NCBI GenBank assembly: GCA_023248635.1
Contig: JAHFED010000032.1
Span: 7,501 to 64,930, forward strand
Direction of reading: 5' to 3'
Length of the DNA: 57,430 nucleotides
DNA from: Myxococcales bacterium
GTDB lineage: Bacteria; Myxococcota; UBA727; VGSZ01
The notes beneath the pieces were generated by a model. The model was not told where the DNA came from. It saw only the letters and a program-made list of their open reading frames with translations, and did no database searches. The stretch's first letter is position 1. Each line of letters opens with the position of its first letter. Shown here one piece after another: positions 51,508 through 57,430 of this stretch. Made by a program: the position numbers and the translations under genes.

Positions 51508-52908
51508 CTACCAGCTCGCATGCAGCAGCACCTGCAACGCCGTCGTCGACGTCGATGTCGGGAGGCTGGGGCCAACGAAGCTGCCGTCGAACTCCCGCAC
51601 CACGTGCATCACGCCGACGCGTGAGAACAAATGATCGGGAACGAGAGCCTGACTCCAATATAAATCAAATACTGTCCCTCTGACGCCAAGTTTATTGATC
51701 TTAGTGTCCGCCGGCGACGAAAATAAGGTGTTGTATCTTGTGCCGTGGTTGAGCTCGAAGCCCAAGCGCGGGGCGTAGGCCGCGGCTGCTGCCGGCAGCG
51801 GTACCGTGTAGCGGGCGCCGGCGTAGATCATGTGCGCGGTGTGCTCGTGTTCGTCGTCGAAAGAGGCGAGACCGGCGGGGAGCTCGAAGCCGTCGCCGAA
51901 GTCGTAGAGGATGGTGTCGCCGCTGGGTCCGAGCACCGTGAAGTTCCAGGCGATGAACAGATCGAGGTTGCTCTCGAACAGATCTTTTTGTTCAAATAAA
52001 CTCGAAAACTGTACGAACCAACCGAGAGACTCTGGAAAGGGCGGTTCTGGGAAGGTTTGCAGGATGGGAAGGAAGCGGGGCTTGAACTCCGGCACCCACA
52101 CGCCGCCGACCTGGATGAGGTTGTCGCCGAGGGCTTTGATGCCCGTTTCACCCAATAATCCAAAGGCCTGCATCGGCGCAATTCCGATGTCGATGAACTG
52201 GCTGTCTTCGGCGAAGGGGTCGACGTTGGTGGTTGCGTGAAACGGCAGATAGAAGGGGCGGACGTAGCTCTGTTTGAAGCCTGGGATCTGGGGCAGATAC
52301 ATGGTCATCATGACGCCGTCGAATTCAGCTTCCACCATCTGCACACCCCAGGTGGCCGAGCGGGTGGTGTTCTCCTTGAGCTCGGCGGGCGGGCCCTCGG
52401 GAGCGGCGATGCGGCCGGCGGTGAGCACCAGCCAATCGGTGATGAACCACTCGATGTAGGCCCGCTCCAGCCGCAGCACGGAATCGCGGGCGAGCCGCGT
52501 CTGCACCGAGTCGAAAAAGAGGGGTTTTTCGATGGTCTCGCCGAAGTTCTTGTAGAAAACGACCCGCCCATAAAAGCGCACGCGGTCGAGGACGTCGTAC
52601 TGCATTCCCAGCCGCAAGCGGTGGCTCCACAGGTTGGGATAGGCGACGCCATCGTCGTCGGCCACGCTGCGATCGCTTTGGTGGAAGTTGTTCCAGATGA
52701 CGCGGTAGTCGCCAGACCAGTGCAGGCGATCGCGCTCTTTGGCCTGGGCTTGGCGATCCAGCTCGCCGAGGACTTCGTCGAGGTCGTCTTCGAGGGCCGC
52801 GACGCGCCCCTTGAGCCCCTCGATCTCGGCGACGGCATCGGCGGGGCCGTCGACGGAGGCGGGGGAACCCACCTGGGCGAGCAAGAGCAATGCGACGACG
52901 ACGACCAT
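51508..52908 (-). CDS. DUF3373-like outer-membrane beta-barrel protein
   Basis: A 466-residue exported protein. The signal peptide is followed by a coiled coil (VAEIEGLKGRVAALEDDLDE, residues about 27-58), which may span towards the peptidoglycan, then a long barrel with aromatic-belted strands: RLRLGMQYDVLDRVRFYGRV, AYIEWFITDWLVLTAGRIAA, YAGARYTVPLPAAAAAYAP. It ends LQVLLHASW with a C-terminal aromatic. The ATPEG-like RIAAPEGPPAELKENTTRSA segment is a DUF3373 feature as I recall it. Probable porin of unknown specificity. The coding sequence has less GC-rich patches near 51640-51740 and 52000-52200. Confidence 0.75.
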   Translation of the reverse strand: MVVVVALLLLAQVGSPASVDGPADAVAEIEGLKGRVAALEDDLDEVLGELDRQAQAKERDRLHWSGDYRVIWNNFHQSDRSVADDDGVAYPNLWSHRLRLGMQYDVLDRVRFYGRVVFYKNFGETIEKPLFFDSVQTRLARDSVLRLERAYIEWFITDWLVLTAGRIAAPEGPPAELKENTTRSATWGVQMVEAEFDGVMMTMYLPQIPGFKQSYVRPFYLPFHATTNVDPFAEDSQFIDIGIAPMQAFGLLGETGIKALGDNLIQVGGVWVPEFKPRFLPILQTFPEPPFPESLGWFVQFSSLFEQKDLFESNLDLFIAWNFTVLGPSGDTILYDFGDGFELPAGLASFDDEHEHTAHMIYAGARYTVPLPAAAAAYAPRLGFELNHGTRYNTLFSSPADTKINKLGVRGTVFDLYWSQALVPDHLFSRVGVMHVVREFDGSFVGPSLPTSTSTTALQVLLHASW

Positions 52909-53040
52909 GGCGGGGCGCTAGTCCGCTGCTTCCGATCTCGAAAGTCGGTCTGCGGAAAACACGGTCGCCGACAGCGGCCTTGCCTTTCGGACTCTCGGCG
53001 CCCAAGAGCGAGAGCCATCCTGCGCCGCCGCTGAGGACCC

Positions 53041-53718
53041 ATGCACGCCAACGGATCGCGCAACCGACTGACGCCCCGCCAGCTCGATCTCTATCTGGGC
53101 GACAACCTCTTCGCGCGGCTGGCGCGGACGGTCTGCAACGTGGGCGTTCTCCCCCGCAAAGAGCTGCACGAGGCCTGGGAGGTGGCCCGGCGGGTGCGTC
53201 GTCGCTTCCGCGGGGGGCGTGTCGTCGACCTGTGCTGCGGACACGGTTTGCTCGCCCACGTGATGCTGCTGCTCGACGACACCGCCCCCACCGCCCTCGC
53301 CGTCGACACCCGCTTGACCCTGAATCACCGGGCCTTGTCCGAGGCCATCGTGGCCGCGTGGCCTCGGCTGCAGGGGCGCGTGACTTTCGTGCAAGCGGCG
53401 CTCAAAGAAGTGGAGCTGCACAAAGACGACGTCGTCGTTTCGGCTCATGCCTGCGGATCGCTCACCGACGACATCCTGCAGCGGGCCCAGGCGGCGGGCG
53501 CGCGGGTGGCGGTGTTGCCCTGCTGCCAGGCCTTGCGCGAACGCGGGGCCCTCGATGGCTGGATGGATGGCGCCCTGGCAGTCGACGTCGAACGCGCCAC
53601 CCAGCTGCGCGCGGCGGGCTACCAGATCTGGACACAGACCATTCCCGCGGAAATCTCGCCCAAAAACCGGCTGCTGCTCGGCGCCCCGGTGCACCGGCCC
53701 CAAAGCCAGGGGCCTTGA
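53041..53718 (+). CDS. Methyltransferase (Methyltransf_32-like)
   Basis: A 225-residue soluble protein. RVVDLCCGHGLLAHVM (from residue 60) is a SAM-binding motif I; ALAVDTRLTLNHRAL is motif II; SAHACGSLTDDIL and VAVLPCCQALRE are characteristic of the PF13679 Methyltransf_32 group, whose members include the glutathione S-transferase C-terminal-domain methyltransferase and tRNA-modifying relatives. Substrate unknown. Divergent from the porin gene across 132 bp; the next gene starts 54 bases on. Confidence 0.82.
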   Translation: MHANGSRNRLTPRQLDLYLGDNLFARLARTVCNVGVLPRKELHEAWEVARRVRRRFRGGRVVDLCCGHGLLAHVMLLLDDTAPTALAVDTRLTLNHRALSEAIVAAWPRLQGRVTFVQAALKEVELHKDDVVVSAHACGSLTDDILQRAQAAGARVAVLPCCQALRERGALDGWMDGALAVDVERATQLRAAGYQIWTQTIPAEISPKNRLLLGAPVHRPQSQGP

Positions 53719-53772
53719 GGCCTCGGTCGACAGGAGGATGCCGGCGCCGCGTGGGTCACCTACGTCCAGGCC

Positions 53773-55290
53773 ATGCGCGCTCTTTGGGTCGTCGTCGTCG
53801 TTGCTGCGGGACCTGGCTGCCAATGTGGACTCGAGCCCCTGCACGAGCCACCGGGATCGGTGACCGGGCTGGCCTGCGATGAAGAGACCGGCAAGGCGCG
53901 TCCCCGCAGCCACATCAGCATCGAATACGGGACCCAGGGCGACGAAGTCGACGCCGACGACGAGGGCCGCTACCGCTTCGACGAGGTGCCCGCTGGTGAG
54001 GCCGTCGTCGTGCTGCCTGGGCGCCGGCGCCTGCAGGTCGACGTGGCTTCGGGCAGAAACAGCGTGGTGAAAGACGAAGCCTGCCGCGGGGTGCCGGGCG
54101 ACGACCGCGGCTCCATCGACGGCAACGTCTGCAACGCCCACATCGGCGACGTCGTCGTCGACGCCGACGTCGTCATCACCCTGCCCGATGGATCCTTGAT
54201 CGAAGATCGCACCGACGCCGCTGGACACTTCAGGCTCGCCGATGTCCCCGTGGGTGATCACGTGCTGCGCGTGACCGCGCCTGGCTTTGGCAAGAGCGAG
54301 CTGGTCACAGTGACCGCAGGCGAAGTCGTCGTCGTCGACGTCGGCGGCCGCTGTGCCTTGCCTGCGCCGGGCTCCTTTGGCGGCGTGCGCGGGCGGGTGT
54401 GCTCCCCCGATGGCGGGACCTGGTTGGTCGACGCCTCGGCCACCATCACCCCCGAGGGCGACAGCCCCATCGTCGACCACACCGACGTCGACGGCCGCTA
54501 TTTGCTCGAGGACGTGCCCGCTGGTGAGCAGGTCCTGGTCATCGAAAAAGGCAGCTTCCGCACCGAGCTGCCGGTGGTGATTCCGGCCGGCGCCATCTTG
54601 GAGATCGCCGAGGAGGAGTGCGCCCTGCAGACCTCCGACCTGCGCATCGCGGTGGTGCGCGGGAGCCAGTACGACCACGTCGAAAACGTGCTGAACAACA
54701 TTGGCGTTGACATCGCCACCATCGACGTCTTCGATGGCAGCTGGGCCGAGGAGCTGCTCGGCGACGACGAGCGTGTGCGCGACTACGGCATCCTCTTTCT
54801 GAACTGTCGCTCCGCCGAGCCCACCTACCTGGCCTCGAGTCTGATGCAAGATCGCCTGCGGTCCTTCGTCGCCGACGGCGGCAGCTTGCATGCGTCAGAT
54901 CAGGCCTACGACCTCATCGAGGCGACCTTCCCCGACAAGATCGACTTCCTCGGCGACGACTTGGTGCGCGGCGCCGCCGATCGTGGGGCCATCGCCGACG
55001 TCACCGCCGACGTCGTCGACGAAGTCCTCGCCGCCGGCCTCGGACGCACCACCGCCAGCCTGCACTACGCGCTCGAGACCTGGAGCACCATGATCAGCGT
55101 CGCCAGCGACGTCGACGTCTACTTGCGGGCCGACAGCCCCCTGCTCGACGGCACCACCCTGGAAGACGTCCCGCAGATCGTGGGCTTCGAGCACGGAGCC
55201 GGCCACGTCGTCTACTCGTCGTTCCACCAAGAGCCCGGCAGCCACCCCGACCAGGTGCGCTTGCTCGAGCTGCTGATGTTCGAGCTGTGA
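53773..55290 (+). CDS. Lipoprotein with carboxypeptidase-regulatory-like repeats and ThuA/GATase-like domain
   Basis: A 505-residue lipoprotein (VAAGPGCQCG). Residues about 27-285 hold three CarboxypepD_reg-like beta-sandwiches, each ending in a D-DVDGRYLLEDVPAGEQ-type hairpin (DDEGRYRFDEVPAGEAVVVL, DAAGHFRLADVPVGDHVLRV, DVDGRYLLEDVPAGEQVLVI). Residues about 290-505 have a Rossmann-like layout: LRIAVVRGSQYDHVENVLNN, YGILFLNCRSAEP, LRSFVADGGSLHASDQAYDL, and a closing GHVVYSSFHQEPGSHPDQ. This resembles ThuA / class I glutamine amidotransferase-like folds, with the GGS turn in place of a GxC elbow, so activity is doubtful. A surface or periplasmic sugar-related role is possible. Confidence 0.78.
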   Translation: MRALWVVVVVAAGPGCQCGLEPLHEPPGSVTGLACDEETGKARPRSHISIEYGTQGDEVDADDEGRYRFDEVPAGEAVVVLPGRRRLQVDVASGRNSVVKDEACRGVPGDDRGSIDGNVCNAHIGDVVVDADVVITLPDGSLIEDRTDAAGHFRLADVPVGDHVLRVTAPGFGKSELVTVTAGEVVVVDVGGRCALPAPGSFGGVRGRVCSPDGGTWLVDASATITPEGDSPIVDHTDVDGRYLLEDVPAGEQVLVIEKGSFRTELPVVIPAGAILEIAEEECALQTSDLRIAVVRGSQYDHVENVLNNIGVDIATIDVFDGSWAEELLGDDERVRDYGILFLNCRSAEPTYLASSLMQDRLRSFVADGGSLHASDQAYDLIEATFPDKIDFLGDDLVRGAADRGAIADVTADVVDEVLAAGLGRTTASLHYALETWSTMISVASDVDVYLRADSPLLDGTTLEDVPQIVGFEHGAGHVVYSSFHQEPGSHPDQVRLLELLMFEL

Positions 55291-55299
55291 TGGCGACGA

Positions 55300-55668
55300 T
55301 CAGCAACGATTGCGCGTCGAAGAACGACTTCTGGCCGGCGCGCGATCTCGCAACGAATGCAGCGCGTAGCCACGCTCGGCCCCATAGGTGAAGGGATCCT
55401 CGGTCTCGTAGAGGCTGTAGGACGCGTGCGGTTCCCAAACCAGGTGGCCGTCGTCGAGCCGTCGCACCTGATCGTCGGCGCGCCGGGTCCCACCGCCGCG
55501 ACGCTCGTGCTCCGTCGGCGCTTCTTTGCCCTCCGGCGGGGCGCCCAAATCCTCGTCGTCGTCGACCCAACCGTGCTCGCGGGTCGTGCGGGTGTCGTGG
55601 CTTTCGTCTCTGAGCCCCATTTCTGGGTTGGGAAAAATTCCTGGTGTTTCGGAGGATGGGTACTGCAT
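55300..55668 (-). CDS. Small acidic hypothetical protein
   Basis: A 122-residue hydrophilic protein with an acidic centre (GWVDDDEDLGAPPEGKEAPT) followed by a conserved-looking aromatic patch (VWEPHASYSLYETEDPFTYG) and a basic end (ARSRSSTRNRC). ATG 55668 has ggag seven bases upstream. Its start MQYPSSETPG resembles in style the start of the neighbouring BON protein, so the two may be related in regulation. No family recognised. A longer frame upstream runs through repeats and is not used. Confidence 0.55.
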   Translation of the reverse strand: MQYPSSETPGIFPNPEMGLRDESHDTRTTREHGWVDDDEDLGAPPEGKEAPTEHERRGGGTRRADDQVRRLDDGHLVWEPHASYSLYETEDPFTYGAERGYALHSLRDRAPARSRSSTRNRC

Positions 55669-55814
55669 GACTTGCTCCAACCACGGGGCAGCTGCAGGCG
55701 CAGATGCCCGTGACCCAGCCCAGAATGCAGGGTCGGTGCCAGCAGGGCCTTGCATGCGGGAGCGAAAGCACCGGGAGCCGCTGGGGAGAAACGCCACGCT
55801 GGGGCAGAATGCAC

Positions 55815-55908
55815 CGCCGCCAGGCGATGAACCTGTGGACAATTCATCGCCGCCAGGCGATGAACCTGTAGACAATTCACCGACACGCGAAGCACCTGTC
55901 GGTGAATT
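55815..55908. repeat. 33-bp tandem repeat with overlapping stem-loop
   Basis: Copies at 55815-55847 and 55848-55879 (cgccgccaggcgatgaacct then gt(g/a)gacaattca) are followed by a degenerate third copy. aattcaccgaca (55874-55885) and tgtcggtgaatt (55897-55908) form a perfect 12-bp stem with an 11-base loop. It lies in the 318-bp gap between the BON gene end and the 55300 gene start; nothing else was recognised there. Confidence 0.82.
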
Positions 55909-55986
55909 CCCACACAATGCGCCGACGACGACGACGCCGACGGCACCCAGCAGACCTGCTGCTGAACGACGCCGGCGGCAGCGTCC

Positions 55987-57021
55987 CTACTGCTTGGACT
56001 TGCGATCCACGCGGGCGGCGTCGTCAGCGACGCGCTCGGCGGAGCCATTCCGGCCTCGACCAGGTTCAGTGATCGCCTTTACACGCAAGTGATTGTTTAT
56101 TTCATGTACTCCAAATACACGATCACAACACTGTTCGATGGTGTATTTCATCATGCGCTCCGGCACCGAACCGCTGAGCATGACTTCGCCGTCTTTGACG
56201 TCGACCTCGACGTTGCTGGCGTCGATGTCGAGGGAGGCGATGCGGTCGCAGACATCCTCTTTGATGCGCTCGTCGGAGCGTTTGTAGCCCTTGGGTCCCC
56301 GTCCCATCCGAGGGCGCGTGCCGACGCCACGAGCTGCCTCGAAGCGGCTGGGCTCGAAGCGTCCGAGGTCGAAGGGGGCGAGCTCGCCGCGCCCGAGTTG
56401 CTCAAAGGGGGCTTCAAAACGCCCCTCGTCGAAGCGACCCATGGCGTAGCCGAAATTCTCTGCCCTCAGGCCGCGCGGCCAATGGGCCGCCCGGCCTGAG
56501 GGCAGAGAATGCCCCGACTCGAAGCGGGGCTGTTCGAAGCGACCCTGGTCCATGCGCCGATCGTAGGCGGTGCTCTGGTCGTAGCCCATGGACCCCTCGG
56601 GTCGGCTTTCATAGCCCAGGCGACCCTCGAAACGGCCCTGGTCGTAGCCTGAACGACCCTCGAAGCGACCCGGCTCGTCGCCGGGGCGACCCTCGAAGCG
56701 GCCTTGGTCGTAGCGACCCTCAAAGCGCCCTCCGTCGGGGCGACCCCAGAAACGGGGCACGCGCGGTCGGGCCATCTCGGGTCGCATCTCGACCTCCGGC
56801 ATCTCATCAGCGGTAAAGCGCTGCGAGCCCATCATCGGGCGGCGGTAGGCGCCGCGTTCGTCACTTGGCAGGTTCGAGCCTTCGTAGTCGCGGGCTTCGC
56901 GATCCCCGCCACCCTCGTCCATCCAGCCTCGATCGCGGCTGCTGCGGCTGTCTTGTTCGCTGCCGAGTGGAAGCGGATCATTGCGGAAATGGCGGTTGGT
57001 CTCGTAGTGACGTTGTTGCAT
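55987..57021 (-). CDS. BON-domain protein with RFEG repeats
   Basis: A 344-residue hydrophilic protein without a signal peptide. Residues about 1-260 are low-complexity with repeated GRFEGR, DQGRFEGR and PRFES-type units, rich in Gly, Arg, Phe and Glu. Residues about 262-325 form a BON domain: RIKEDVCDRIASLDIDASNV, EVDVKDGEVMLSGSVPERMM, VFGVHEINNHLRV. BON domains bind membranes or other proteins in stress and envelope maintenance. Residues near 171-188 come from a palindromic element. ggagtgattt precedes ATG 57021. The longer frame to 57336 lacks homology. Confidence 0.78.
   Translation of the reverse strand: MQQRHYETNRHFRNDPLPLGSEQDSRSSRDRGWMDEGGGDREARDYEGSNLPSDERGAYRRPMMGSQRFTADEMPEVEMRPEMARPRVPRFWGRPDGGRFEGRYDQGRFEGRPGDEPGRFEGRSGYDQGRFEGRLGYESRPEGSMGYDQSTAYDRRMDQGRFEQPRFESGHSLPSGRAAHWPRGLRAENFGYAMGRFDEGRFEAPFEQLGRGELAPFDLGRFEPSRFEAARGVGTRPRMGRGPKGYKRSDERIKEDVCDRIASLDIDASNVEVDVKDGEVMLSGSVPERMMKYTIEQCCDRVFGVHEINNHLRVKAITEPGRGRNGSAERVADDAARVDRKSKQ
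56456..56509. repeat. 54-bp palindromic element inside the BON-domain gene
   Basis: Two 25-base arms (56456-56480 and 56485-56509), complementary except for one mismatch, flank the loop aatg. The 54 bases are exactly 18 codons and keep the reading frame. The encoded peptide (HSLPSGRAAHWPRGLRAEN) breaks the surrounding RFEG-type repeats, indicating insertion. Confidence 0.9.
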
Positions 57022-57311
57022 GAAATCACTCCGGTTCTGGGTGTATTTTTGAGTCAGCGATGTCGGCGACTCCTCGAATCCGACGGCTAAGCAGTGCATG
57101 TGCCATCGCCGCTGGCGTGGCCCCGAAGCGGCGACAGCCGCGCGATGCCTTCGGCAGCGCCAGTGCAGCAACGCGCGCCGTGCAACCCCGGAGCGTCGTC
57201 GTCGACAAAAGCGGCACAGTGCGTCGGAAGAGTTGTGACGCGGGCGCACACCCTCATCGATCAGCGCGCCCACATCGGGCAGGGCGCCGTCAAACTCGAC
57301 TTGGGGCGTCC
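57022..57311. other. Gene-free stretch upstream of the BON gene
   Basis: No reading frame here has family similarity or a good ribosome binding site. It must contain the BON gene promoter, reading leftwards, but no boxes could be assigned. Its right side may be the target site of the IS21-like element. Confidence 0.4.
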
Positions 57312-57360
57312 TGAGGGGACACCCCAATCCGGCCAATGAGGGACACCTGAAAAGCGGCCA
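57312..57360 (+). mobile_element. IS21-like left end (tandem terminal repeats)
   Basis: tgaggggacaccccaatccg-gcca (57312-57335) and tgagggacacctgaaaagcg-gcca (57337-57360) are tandem 24-base repeats one base apart. Repeated terminal sequences ahead of the transposase gene are typical of IS21-family left ends. The element would continue beyond the window. Confidence 0.6.
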
Positions 57361-57411
57361 TAGCTGAGGCCGGGACGTTGACGCGACCGCGGGGACTCTG
57401 TCCGCCGGCGC

Positions 57412-57430
57412 ATGAGTAACGTCATGAGCA
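57412..57430 (+). CDS. Probable start of an IS21-family transposase (IstA), truncated
   Basis: Six codons are visible (MSNVMS), starting 51 bases after the terminal repeats. Many IS21-type IstA proteins begin MSNV, which together with the left-end repeats suggests this is istA. With so little sequence the call rests mainly on context. Confidence 0.4.

Noticed and set aside
55669-55917. N-terminal extension of the small acidic protein
   Set aside because: It would translate the 33-bp tandem repeat and stem-loop; the ATG at 55668 has its own ribosome binding site.
1-57430. tRNA, rRNA or known riboswitch
   Set aside because: Gaps were read on both strands and no cloverleaf, rRNA-like or recognised riboswitch pattern was found, though a covariance-model search could not be run.

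Overview
The window is a very GC-rich, densely coded bacterial chromosome segment, most likely from the Myxococcota (former Deltaproteobacteria) or a close relative. The evidence is direct: at least fourteen proteins open with a lipoprotein signal peptide. Several surface proteins carry long Gly-Glu dipeptide linkers. Four end in a Cys + hydrophobic helix + Arg-cluster tail resembling MYXO-CTERM sorting signals. There are several Cys-rich and thrombospondin-type-3 (Asp-rich, calcium-binding) repeat proteins, and a DUF6178-like protein typical of this group. No rRNA, tRNA or CRISPR array was seen, and no complete mobile element. An IS21-like left end enters at the right edge and a second IS21-like terminal remnant lies near 44.8 kb.

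Layout. 1-5.9 kb (minus): truncated YicC-type protein, PAP2 phosphatase, and an OppC/OppB/solute-binding-protein transporter module without its ATPases; OppB carries a large periplasmic insert with a Myxococcus-type Cys-rich repeat. 6.0-8.7 kb: a Cys-rich tail-anchored protein, a palindrome-rich gene-free stretch, a small basic protein and a hemerythrin-like protein. 8.8-16.5 kb: a peptidoglycan-binding protein with a CHAP/NlpC-like domain, a small outer-membrane lipoprotein, ssb, a hydrolase and a HEAT protein overlapping by one base, a DUF6178-like protein and a TPR lipoprotein. 16.5-22.6 kb: mostly lipoproteins, plus a double PilZ protein. 22.9-34.1 kb: a cell-surface block with a thrombospondin-type-3 protein, two tandem VWA lipoproteins, a PPC-domain lipoprotein and a small lipoprotein in a tight operon, then a stand-alone E2-type acyltransferase and a subtilisin-like protease. 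34.1-35.4 kb: Mrp/ApbC P-loop Fe-S carrier.

35.4-43.1 kb (minus) is the most unusual part. A 1783-residue protein fuses an aldehyde dehydrogenase, a class III aminotransferase, a GNAT acyltransferase and a second, apparently catalytically dead aminotransferase-like domain. It is followed, with small gaps or overlaps, by a DUF962/Mpo1-like protein, a DUF2156 (MprF C-terminal-like) protein and a fatty acid desaturase. I infer an undescribed amine- or amino-acid-containing lipid pathway; the domains are seen, the product is a guess.

43.3-57.4 kb: a lipoprotein with eleven Asp-Val-Asp-Pro-Asp-Gly-Thr type repeats, a 1138-residue thrombospondin-type-3 surface protein, a NUDIX + metallo-beta-lactamase fusion, two small membrane proteins (one DUF1266), a DUF3373-like outer-membrane protein, a methyltransferase, a lipoprotein with carboxypeptidase-regulatory-like repeats, a small acidic protein, and a BON-domain protein whose gene contains a 54-bp in-frame palindromic insertion. 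Functionally the window is dominated by envelope and cell-surface biology rather than central metabolism.
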